NCBI GenBank assembly: GCA_016189825.1
Contig: JACPRR010000043.1
Coordinates: 1 to 10,690 of the forward strand
DNA length: 10,690 bases
From: Chloroflexota bacterium
GTDB lineage: Bacteria; Chloroflexota; Dehalococcoidia; JACPPY01
Reading direction: 5' to 3'
Position 1 is the stretch's first letter; the number at the start of each line of letters is the position of its first letter. Positions 1 to 5,845 of the stretch are shown here, in pieces. Under the pieces are notes generated by a model. That model searched no databases. It worked only from the letters and a program-made list of their open reading frames with translations, and was not told the origin of the DNA. The position numbers and the translations under genes were made by a program.

Positions 1-128
1 CCGTGAGTCATGCAGTGGGGCAATTCCACGACCCGCGCAACCCAGTATTCTTTGCCATCCCCCGCACCACGTTTCAGCGTGACAGTGTAGGGAAGCCTCA
101 CATAGTATTCAAGGCCTTTCTTCGCCAT
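1..128 (-). CDS. hicB: HicB-family antitoxin, N-terminal part (cut by window edge)
   Basis: The reverse strand from 128 opens with ATG and reads 42 codons without a stop to the window edge, starting MAKKGLEYYVRLPYTVTLKR and continuing with YWVARVVELPHC. The pattern of a short strand, a charged loop, then a Y-V/W-A-x-V-x-E-L-P-x-C segment is the start of the HicB partial RNase-H-like fold, whose usual wording is 'gYwVarvPeLPGC'. A clean Shine-Dalgarno (AGGAAGG) lies about 7 bases before the ATG, inside the 14-base gap after hicA, so the two are surely cotranscribed toxin first. HicB neutralises HicA by binding it and usually carries a DNA-binding C-terminal domain that represses the operon; that part lies outside this window, so the type (RHH or HTH) cannot be told. 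The frame is short, but the family match together with the neighbour makes the call good. Confidence 0.8.
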   Translation of the reverse strand, partial: MAKKGLEYYVRLPYTVTLKRGAGDGKEYWVARVVELPHCMTH

Positions 129-142
129 GGCGCACCTTCCTA

Positions 143-361
143 TCAAAGCGTATCGATGATTTCAAGCAAGTCCGTCACGTATTCAACGGGCATTGGGTTG
201 ACCCTCTTGTATGTCAAGGTAACGTTGCCGATCCTCGCCTTGGCATGCTTTCCGCCCATTTCGACGCGACCGTAGGCGTTGACAAGAGCTTCGAAATCAG
301 CCAGCGAAACGTTCCTGGAGTTGTTTCGTATCCTGACCTCGAGCTTGCCTTTCTTGCTCAT
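143..361 (-). CDS. hicA: HicA-family mRNA interferase toxin
   Basis: A 72-residue protein. HicA toxins are double-stranded-RNA-binding-like ribonucleases that cleave mRNA in the cytoplasm and halt growth when HicB is lost. Seen here: the family's opening 'I-R-N-N-x-x-N-V-x-x-x-D-F/L-E-x-L-V-x-A-Y-G' (residues 11-31), then GGKHAK with His39 at the position of the catalytic His of the G-S/K-H motif, then a strand (VTLTYKR) and the closing helix with NPMPVEYVTDLLEIID, matching 'NPVKPVYVKQvLelId'. The length is normal for HicA (about 60-80). The later 'RHNP' histidine of many relatives is replaced (KRVNP), so it is a somewhat divergent member. The ATG start has a purine-rich site (AGGGGAAG) a few bases upstream, and a large inverted repeat lies just before that. 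The hicB start follows the stop by 14 bases. Confidence 0.83.
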   Translation of the reverse strand: MSKKGKLEVRIRNNSRNVSLADFEALVNAYGRVEMGGKHAKARIGNVTLTYKRVNPMPVEYVTDLLEIIDTL

Positions 362-375
362 CTCAACTTCCCCTA

Positions 376-412
376 TGACGTATAGTACCTCTGGTGGAGG
401 TACTATACGTCA
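376..412. promoter_or_regulatory. Probable hicAB operator: perfect 16-bp inverted repeat
   Basis: The arms TGACGTATAGTACCTC (376-391) and its exact reverse complement (397-412) are separated by five bases. The repeat lies 15 bases before the hicA start codon and just upstream of its ribosome site. HicB proteins usually repress their own operon by binding inverted repeats at the promoter, so this is most simply the HicB/HicAB operator. On the minus strand a TTGACG (413-408) overlaps the outer edge and TACTAT (387-382) lies inside the repeat, but their spacing is 20 bases, so the exact promoter hexamers are unsure. The repeat could also fold as a hairpin in RNA, but there is no T-run to make it a terminator in either direction. 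Confidence 0.7.
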
Positions 413-509
413 ATAGAGAACGCCCTGGCGAAAATCGCGTGGGCGCGAGTGTCGGGACTTGCTGTGGGCGGAGCGTGGGGGCGCGAAAGTACGGTGGGAC
501 CGCTTCGCC

Positions 510-1592
510 TCATCTTTCTGTCGTCGCACTGACGATGACCTGTTTGGCGTTGCGATCCGATTGTCCTGCGGGCCGGCCGTCATCAACAATACCGGTAACA
601 TAGATGCGGTAGCGTCCGTCCGGCAGCCTGACCGGCTGCGGGTCGTGCAGTGAAACAAGTCTTTGCTCCTTGAAATCCTGCGGACGCAATTGGAAGTTTT
701 CCTGGCTGAAAGTCCTGCCGTCATCAGCACTGATGAAGCTGAAAAGTGTTCCCGCTTTCATAGTGAAAAGTCGTATCCGTCCGTCGGACAGCACAATCGC
801 TTTCTGGTCAACAAAGCTGCGTCCACCCCCGCCGAATGTGGCGTCACCCAGGATATTGCCTCTATCAAAGGTGAAAGTCCACCCATTATCTTTAGAGTAG
901 GCCCGCCGGATGTTGTTCAAGCCGAACATATCGCCAATGTAAAGAAGAACAACACCTCCGGACCGATCGACGAAGAGATCGTAAACCCCCATCTGACCCT
1001 TGTCGTCCGGCTGCAAAGCATAGCGGACGCCGGCGTCCGGGGAAAAACTGACGCCGTCTCTGGAGGTTTCGCTCACCAGCCCGCCGGCACGCGGTTCCCA
1101 GATATAGGAGCGGTATGTGCCGTCCGGCAGCGCCATAGCGCGAAAGTGGTGTGGGTTGGCCTCGCTGCCCGGGGGGAATCCCATGCCCTCCGCCGACCGG
1201 GCGACCTTAGTCCGATGGTCGGTCAAATCTTGATACAACAAAGAAATGGAGCCGTCTTTGTTGACGCGCGCGGCCGGGTTCGAGGCGTTATCGATGCGAA
1301 CGCCGGAGTCAGGGATGAATTTGAGGTCTGGGCTTGCGGTGGTTGTAGTTTGAATGGTGGGGTAGGGAGGAAGAGGAGGGGTGGGAGGAAGAGGAGATTG
1401 TGTTTTCGCCAGGGGCGCCGGCGAAGGTGCAGTTGCCGGCTGCGAGCTAGTTGCCGCCGCGACGGCGCTGGTGGCAATGCTGGTAGCAGCGCTAGTAGGC
1501 GCCTGAGTCGTGGTAGTCGGTTTGGCGCATGAGGCGCCGGTGATAGAGATGATGCACAGGAGGCCGAGGACGACGGTCAACCTTTTGGTCAT
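510..1592 (-). CDS. Putative lipoprotein with sialidase-like (BNR/Asp-box) beta-propeller
   Basis: A 360-residue exported protein. Residues 1-21 are a signal peptide (KR, then a hydrophobic stretch LTVVLGLLCIISITG) ending in GAS-C with Cys22 as the likely lipid-bearing residue; Gly at -3 is not the usual Leu, so lipidation is probable rather than certain. Residues 23-90 are a Thr/Ala/Pro/Ser-rich stalk. From about 91 comes a propeller of the sialidase superfamily: repeated strands of the type LPDGTYRSYIW, LSDGRIRLFTM, LPDGRYRIYVTG, with Asp-box-like turns at SRDGVSF (177-183), SKDNGWTF (233-240) and SADDGRTF (288-295). It most resembles proteins annotated 'exo-alpha-sialidase', yet no catalytic Arg triad or substrate can be assigned by eye, so it may only bind a ligand. 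GAGAAG lies about 10 bases before the ATG. The gap to mazF upstream is 112 bases, with neither a clear terminator nor a clear promoter. Confidence 0.8.
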   Translation of the reverse strand: MTKRLTVVLGLLCIISITGASCAKPTTTTQAPTSAATSIATSAVAAATSSQPATAPSPAPLAKTQSPLPPTPPLPPYPTIQTTTTASPDLKFIPDSGVRIDNASNPAARVNKDGSISLLYQDLTDHRTKVARSAEGMGFPPGSEANPHHFRAMALPDGTYRSYIWEPRAGGLVSETSRDGVSFSPDAGVRYALQPDDKGQMGVYDLFVDRSGGVVLLYIGDMFGLNNIRRAYSKDNGWTFTFDRGNILGDATFGGGGRSFVDQKAIVLSDGRIRLFTMKAGTLFSFISADDGRTFSQENFQLRPQDFKEQRLVSLHDPQPVRLPDGRYRIYVTGIVDDGRPAGQSDRNAKQVIVSATTER

Positions 1593-1704
1593 ACCCGCAT
1601 TCTTCTCATCTGTTGCTTCGGGGGGTAGCAGATTTCACCTGAGGCTCCTGTTTCGCAGGCCGGATAATCGGAGCGCTGCGGTTCTCTTCTCCGGAAGCCA
1701 AGCG

Positions 1705-2040
1705 TCATGCAATGATCTCGTTTAGTCCTTCAATGGCCTGGGCCAGTTCTTCTTCGGACAACCTGCCGATCACTTTGGCCAATCTCTCGGCTGACAGCGT
1801 TCGAACCTGGCTGATTTTGGCCCATGAGCGCTTTGGCAAGCCCCCGGTCTTCAGTTCCAGGGTCAGAGGAAAACCCGCCTTTTGCGGCTGGCTGGTAATT
1901 GCGGTGACAATGGCCGTTCCTGAACGCTCGTTGAATACATCGTGACTGAGGATCAATACGGGACGCAAGCCGGTCTGCTCGTGACCTCGGGCAGGACTCA
2001 AGTCAGCCCATCGGATCTCGCCTCTCAGTACGCTGGCCAC
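1705..2040 (-). CDS. mazF: MazF/PemK-family mRNA interferase toxin
   Basis: A 111-residue protein of the MazF/PemK fold, ribosome-independent endoribonucleases that cut mRNA at short specific sites. Seen: RGEIRWADLSPARGHEQTG (6-24), then LRPVLILSHDVFN and TAIVTAITSQ. By alignment from memory to B. subtilis MazF, Arg26 and Thr49 stand at the catalytic Arg25 and Thr48, so the enzyme looks intact. The C-terminal part (ISQVRTLSAERL, then a helix ending EGLNEIIA) is also the family's. The start is GTG at 2040, inside the antitoxin gene (16-base overlap), with GAGGA about 9 bases before it; toxin output is thus likely coupled to antitoxin translation. The length is typical. The cut-site specificity cannot be read from sequence. 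Confidence 0.9.
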   Translation of the reverse strand: MASVLRGEIRWADLSPARGHEQTGLRPVLILSHDVFNERSGTAIVTAITSQPQKAGFPLTLELKTGGLPKRSWAKISQVRTLSAERLAKVIGRLSEEELAQAIEGLNEIIA

Positions 2041-2267
2041 TGTTTCATATCCTCAGGAAAGGCCTCTTCGGATAGCGCCCTTTCCGATGCCGGCTCGAGC
2101 TTGGCGCTTTCCTCTGCCAAACGACTGCGCTTCATGCGCTGGAGTTTCTCGCGGACAGCTTCCTCGATTGCCTGGCTGCGACTCCGGAATACTCGTCTGT
2201 CGACCAGCCTGTCCAATTCACCGACAAAACGCCCATCCAGCGTGACGGCGATCTTCTCCTTAGCCAT
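2025..2267 (-). CDS. Ribbon-helix-helix (CopG/MazE-like) antitoxin
   Basis: An 80-residue partner of the overlapping MazF-type toxin. Residues 1-45 form a ribbon-helix-helix DNA-binding unit: a strand KIAVTLD, a helix RFVGELDRLVDRR, the turn FRSRSQAI and a second helix EEAVREKLQRM. The acidic tail (about 50-80), ending in EDMKQWPAY, is the toxin-wrapping part; an end of the type W-P-x-Y is common in this antitoxin group. It should dimerise, bind the palindrome 19 bases upstream of its start and repress the pair, more tightly when bound to toxin (known for such families, inferred here). The ATG is preceded by GGAGGGCGG, a strong ribosome site, consistent with more antitoxin than toxin being made. 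Called MazE-like by context; the DNA-binding fold is RHH, not the AbrB fold of E. coli MazE. Confidence 0.87.
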   Translation of the reverse strand: MAKEKIAVTLDGRFVGELDRLVDRRVFRSRSQAIEEAVREKLQRMKRSRLAEESAKLEPASERALSEEAFPEDMKQWPAY

Positions 2268-2285
2268 TGTGTCCGCCCTCCATCA

Positions 2286-2304
2286 GTATGATACGTTATC
2301 ATAC
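2286..2304. promoter_or_regulatory. Palindromic operator of the RHH antitoxin-mazF pair
   Basis: GTATGATA (2286-2293) and TATCATAC (2297-2304) are exact inverted repeats around a 3-base centre, 19 bases before the antitoxin start codon. Ribbon-helix-helix antitoxins bind such short palindromes. On the minus strand the same bases give TATGAT and TATCAT, either of which could be the -10 box, so bound antitoxin would cover the promoter. A well-spaced -35 box was not found. Confidence 0.65.
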
Positions 2305-2357
2305 CCCAGGGGGTCAGGCAATCGTGATGGCGGGCTAGCGACGAGGTGCGCCTGCGC

Positions 2358-5300
2358 CTACGTCTCACGTCGCCCGCTCCTATGCGAGCGCCACCTCCAG
2401 CAGCACCATGCCACTATAGCGAAAGCCATCCCAGCCGCGGCGGCGTACAGGAGGATGTCACGAATCCCGCCCGTCGCCTTGCTCGTGGGCGAGGCTCCGT
2501 CTGCCCTTGCCGGGCCTGCGGGGGCCAATGTCGCAGCCGGAGATGTTATCACCGGGGGCGATGGTGCAGAGGATCTCGCTGGCTTAGCCATCGTCGCTGT
2601 AGCCGTGGGAGCTACATCCGGTGGCACCGCACTAGATCCCGTTTCAAGCGTGGCCGTTGCAGTCGGAGCCACGGCCGGCGGCACTGCCCGAGGCACGGGC
2701 GCAGGTGTGGGTTCAAGGGTAGCCGTGGGCATCCACACCTGGATCTGTGGTTTCCCCAGACGGAAGACGCCGCCGCCAGAGGTGGCAGCGTAAAGCACGC
2801 GGCCGTCGCGCGATATAGCCAACGCAGTGACAGCTCTATTGAAGAGGCCGGCGTTGATTTTCTGCCATGTCTCCCCTCCCTCCAGCGAGAGGTAGTCCCC
2901 GCTGTGCAGGTCCGCTGCAAATACCCGCTGCGCGTTTGAAGGGTCGACGACGATGGAACTGATCGAAGCCTCAAAGGGGATGCCCCTCAACACCGGGCGC
3001 CAGGTAGCGCCAGAGTCAACGCTCTTGAACACCCCTCCTCCATCCGCCCCGGCGTATAGCGTCGTGGGATCGCTGGGGACCATGGCTATGGCGGATATTG
3101 CCCGCACGGTGATCCCCGCGTTCGACTCCTGCCAGCTCCTACCGCCATTTGTGGACCTGTAGATCCCGCCGAACTGAGTCCCAACAAAGACTATGTCTGG
3201 ATTGTTTGGGTGAACTGCCACCGCCAATACGTTCAGCGTAGTCTGCTCCAACCCGCTGTTCACCTGGGCCCAGGTCCTCCCGCCATCCACTGATTTGTAC
3301 ACCCCGGGTCCGGGGTTGGAGGGATCGCCTTTTTCGTGTGGGCCAACGGAGAAGACGGCGTATATGATGCGTGGATTGGAAGGCGCATAGGCGATTTCGT
3401 TGGCCATTCGCTCGTCTTCCAGCCGACCTATTTGAAAGGGGCCCAGGACATCATAGAACTTCTCGCCTCCGTCCGTGGACTTCCTTATGGCCCAGTTTAT
3501 CCTGTCGCCGAGGAGGACCTCGTTCGGGTTGGTGGGGTTTACCGCGATCGAGAATGGTGTCGAGCCAGCCCGCGGGTTGTTGTGGGCCTCCCAGCTCGAC
3601 CCGCCATCCTTGCTGGTGTAGATCCCATTGTGGGTGGCCGCCATGACATAGGCCGGGTCGTCGCTCCTCGGCAGTACGATGTCGTACACGACCGCTCCGC
3701 TGTATCCTTTGCTGGCGTCCTGCCAGGTTGCTCCTCGGTCAGCGCTCTTGAAAACTCCCCCTGCGTAGGCATCAATGAAGATGTCGTGGGGCTTGTCGGG
3801 ATGCACAGCTATAGCTACGGGCCCGCCCGGGCTGTCGTTGGGAGGGCCACCCCTGGACCGAGTCCAGTTCTCCCCGGCATCGGTACTCCTCAAGAAGTCA
3901 ATATGTGGTGTGGCATACACCGTGTCAGGGAGGGCCGGATTCACATAGCCAGTAGTTATGGCGGAAGAAGTTTCCAGCAGCTTTCGCCAGTTCTCCCCGC
4001 TGTCGGTCGTTTTGTAGATAGCGCCACGAAGATCGTCGGGCGAGTCGTGGAAAGGGGGCCACTTCCCTGTGAACGCGTACAGGACTTGCGGATCATTGGG
4101 GTGCATCACCAGGCCCGAGACCGCGGCGTAGTTGGACATCCCGTTGTTGATGTTGCGCCACGTCCTGCCGCCGTCGGTGCTTTTCAGGACCCCTTCAGGC
4201 CTTACCGCCAGCCTATCGAACAAGCCCGTGGAGGCATAGATGACGTTGGTTTTTGTCGGGTCGACGATGATCCAACGCACCAGGGCGGCGGCGTCCAGTA
4301 TCTTGGTCCAACTCTTTCCTCCATCCGTGGTCTTATATATGAACCCCCTGACAACAAGCTGTTTTTGTGGGTCCGGAGAGTAGTTTCCACCAAGGTACAC
4401 GATGTCCGAATCACGGGGGTCCACAGTGAAGGACCTGATCTCCATCACCGGCTGGTCCTCGATGCCCTTGTCCATCTTGGCCCAGGTCCTGGCGCCATCG
4501 GCAGACTTGTAGACACCCCGCATTCCCTGCGTCCCAACCCATATGGTGTCGGGATTCCTCGGATCGACTGTCAGCGAGAAGATGGGTATTGAATCGCCGG
4601 CTGGCCCGGCGCGGGCCGTTATGCCGGCGTTCATCGGCCGCCAGGTCATTCCCCCGTCGGTGCTCTTGTGCACTCCAGCGTTGGAGTCGCTCACATAAAT
4701 GGTATCCGCGTCACGAGGATCAATCTTGACGTCGTAGCCTATTCCTCCCCTGGGACCACCAAGCCTTGTCCAGATGTACCCTTCCGGTGCTGGCTGGCCC
4801 TTTACAACTACGTCGTCGAAGTAGAAGAGTGAGTCCGGGGCGACCTCCAGAACGACGGAACCATTCAGATATGGGTTGCGCTGGTCCTGGTATTCAATGG
4901 CCATGCTGCCATCGAAGAAAACTTTGATCGTGTCGCCGTCAGCAGTGATTCTCAAGGTATGCCAGAAACTATCGATGTTTGTCGCAAGGCTGCCTGCCTG
5001 GACGTAGCTGGTGGGTCTCGATCCGGTATCTGGCGGCACCGCCTTGAGGAGCGCCAGCCCGTTCTCACGGACAGTCAGGACGTAACGTCGCTCCCAGGAC
5101 ACAAAACGGAAGTTGACCTGGGCGTTGCCCCTGGCTCGTTTGATCCTGATCTCCACCGAGGAGACGGCCCCCCACTCGCTGGCTGACAGCGGTTCGGCCC
5201 AGGTCCACCTGTCGCTACCTTTCGCCTCTAGGACGTGCTTGCCGCCATCCAGGGCTATGCCCCAACCATCATCAGTGCGCCAGCGGCCGGCCGACGCATC

Positions 5301-5471
5301 CTCGAAATCGTCCCGAAAAAGAACAACGGGCTCCGCTTCCTGTGCAAGAGCATTAGGCACTAGTGGAAGGTCGAGGACTACCAGGACCACGATGGCCAAG
5401 GCTACCTTCAAGCAGGCTGGACCAGCCCACCTGGGCCTCTCTGAGGCCCGCGTTCTTTTGACCATATGCAT
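2358..5471 (-). CDS. Large surface-anchored Asp-box beta-propeller protein (paralogue 1)
   Basis: A 1037-residue protein. Residues 1-43 are a signal peptide with a long basic n-region (hydrophobic core about 22-40, ending NALAQ). Residues 48-226 are a jelly-roll concanavalin/LamG or DUF1080-type domain (LFRDDFEDASAGRW ... HTLRITADGDTIKVFFDG ... FYFDDVVVKG). Residues 234-906 are a propeller with 13 Asp boxes, the first STDGGMTW at 270 and the last SLEGGETW at 862. A Pro/Thr/Ala stalk runs over 910-1000, a membrane helix over about 1005-1024, then an Arg-rich end that starts with Trp-Cys-Cys-Trp. So it is exported and held by its C-terminus. Such propellers occur in GH74 glucanases, sortilin-like and photosystem-assembly proteins; no catalytic residue can be assigned. 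The frame stays open to 5828, but the 119 extra residues lack a signal sequence and would cover the divergent promoter. The start at 5471 (or 5465) is chosen for the signal peptide; its ribosome site is weak. Confidence 0.85.
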   Translation of the reverse strand: MHMVKRTRASERPRWAGPACLKVALAIVVLVVLDLPLVPNALAQEAEPVVLFRDDFEDASAGRWRTDDGWGIALDGGKHVLEAKGSDRWTWAEPLSASEWGAVSSVEIRIKRARGNAQVNFRFVSWERRYVLTVRENGLALLKAVPPDTGSRPTSYVQAGSLATNIDSFWHTLRITADGDTIKVFFDGSMAIEYQDQRNPYLNGSVVLEVAPDSLFYFDDVVVKGQPAPEGYIWTRLGGPRGGIGYDVKIDPRDADTIYVSDSNAGVHKSTDGGMTWRPMNAGITARAGPAGDSIPIFSLTVDPRNPDTIWVGTQGMRGVYKSADGARTWAKMDKGIEDQPVMEIRSFTVDPRDSDIVYLGGNYSPDPQKQLVVRGFIYKTTDGGKSWTKILDAAALVRWIIVDPTKTNVIYASTGLFDRLAVRPEGVLKSTDGGRTWRNINNGMSNYAAVSGLVMHPNDPQVLYAFTGKWPPFHDSPDDLRGAIYKTTDSGENWRKLLETSSAITTGYVNPALPDTVYATPHIDFLRSTDAGENWTRSRGGPPNDSPGGPVAIAVHPDKPHDIFIDAYAGGVFKSADRGATWQDASKGYSGAVVYDIVLPRSDDPAYVMAATHNGIYTSKDGGSSWEAHNNPRAGSTPFSIAVNPTNPNEVLLGDRINWAIRKSTDGGEKFYDVLGPFQIGRLEDERMANEIAYAPSNPRIIYAVFSVGPHEKGDPSNPGPGVYKSVDGGRTWAQVNSGLEQTTLNVLAVAVHPNNPDIVFVGTQFGGIYRSTNGGRSWQESNAGITVRAISAIAMVPSDPTTLYAGADGGGVFKSVDSGATWRPVLRGIPFEASISSIVVDPSNAQRVFAADLHSGDYLSLEGGETWQKINAGLFNRAVTALAISRDGRVLYAATSGGGVFRLGKPQIQVWMPTATLEPTPAPVPRAVPPAVAPTATATLETGSSAVPPDVAPTATATMAKPARSSAPSPPVITSPAATLAPAGPARADGASPTSKATGGIRDILLYAAAAGMAFAIVAWCCWRWRSHRSGRRET
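2574..2687 (-). repeat. Imperfect tandem repeat in the stalk of paralogue 1
   Basis: The stalk of the propeller protein repeats AVPPAVAPTATAT (from residue 929) as AVPPDVAPTATAT (from residue 948), a 19-residue or 57-base period. The match fades after residue 960. It probably reflects slippage or duplication in a low-complexity linker that spaces the propeller away from the membrane. Confidence 0.6.
2754..4772 (-). repeat. Asp-box propeller repeat array, 13 motifs (paralogue 1)
   Basis: Asp boxes (S/T-x-D-x-G-x-x-W/F) begin at residues 270, 323, 381, 431, 488, 529, 576, 620, 665, 727, 773, 817 and 862. Two have the Asp changed (STNGGRSW at 773, SLEGGETW at 862), and the ninth ends in Phe. 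Each sits in a unit of 41-62 residues of the form 'V-D-P-x-x-P-x-x-(I/V)-Y-x-G-T ... G-(V/I)-Y-K-S-x-D-G-G-x-x-W'. A last unit (ALAISRDGRVLYAATSGGGVFRLG) lacks the box. Thirteen plus one gives 14 blades, which fits two seven-bladed propellers in tandem. The blade count is an inference. Confidence 0.8.
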
Positions 5472-5845
5472 TCGCGTCAGCTCGCGTCTGGCTTCAATCC
5501 CGGACGGATAGTCACCGTTGGTCGCCGCGTAGATAGAGTTGCAGGTCGCCGATGTGGTCAGATTCCTGACTGTCCGGATGCGCAACCCCGGCAAGCCCCC
5601 GGCACTCGCAACGCCATTATCCGAATGGGGGAAGAGCCATGGGGTCACCGCCGTCTCCTCCGTTCCGCACTGGCAAGCCGTCGGCGGCTGACATTTCCCC
5701 ATTTCCGCCAGACCAGCCGAATGCGTCGACAGCAGTATATTCTGGCCCTGGAAGCCCGTCAACGAGCGGGCGGTGTGCTGCCGAGAGCCTTGACAGTCGG
5801 GGGAAGGCCACTTATCATGGGCGCACATGGCAAGGGAGCTTGGTC
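5472..5845. other. Divergent intergenic region between paralogue 1 and the cytochrome gene
   Basis: These 374 bases separate the two divergent starts. The plus-strand side has a clear promoter and ribosome site next to the cytochrome gene. For the minus strand I see no convincing -35/-10 pair; GATAAT (reverse strand near 5617-5622) is a possible -10 without a good -35. Open frames cross the region on both strands, as expected of GC-rich DNA, but none has a signal peptide, domain or ribosome site that would make it a gene. Confidence 0.6.
5790..5818 (+). promoter_or_regulatory. Sigma-70-type promoter for the cytochrome/paralogue 2 operon
   Basis: TTGACA (5790-5795), a perfect -35 box, is followed after exactly 17 bases by TATCAT (5813-5818), five of six matches to the -10 box. 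Transcription would start near 5825, leaving a leader of about 20 bases, then AGGGAG (5833-5838) seven bases before the ATG at 5846. This tight arrangement supports both the promoter and the chosen start of the cytochrome gene. Confidence 0.75.

Noticed and set aside
376..412. Reading the long inverted repeat as a transposon end or rho-independent terminator
   Set aside because: There is no second copy or transposase in the window and no T-run; its place just before hicA fits an operator better.
663..1532. A 289-codon plus-strand open frame opposite the sialidase-like gene
   Set aside because: The Arg/Gly-rich C-terminus comes from the low-complexity stalk read backwards; the minus strand has a signal peptide and propeller motifs.
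1641..1662. Small hairpin between mazF and the lipoprotein gene (CCTG and CAGG arms)
   Set aside because: The stem is short and interrupted, and no T-run follows on the minus strand, so it is not a credible terminator.
2330..2377. Possible terminator hairpin at the end of paralogue 1 (GCGACG and CGTCGC arms)
   Set aside because: The stem has bulges, a loop of over 20 bases, overlaps the stop codon and has no T-run.
1942..2793. A 283-codon plus-strand open frame across the antitoxin and the end of paralogue 1
   Set aside because: It crosses two supported minus-strand genes and an operator, and its Ala/Gly/Val-rich tail is the antisense of the stalk repeat.
3336..4592. A 418-codon plus-strand open frame opposite paralogue 1
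   Set aside because: It is the mirror of a repetitive GC-rich coding region; it has no ribosome site, signal peptide or recognisable domain, while the minus frame encodes clear Asp-box repeats.
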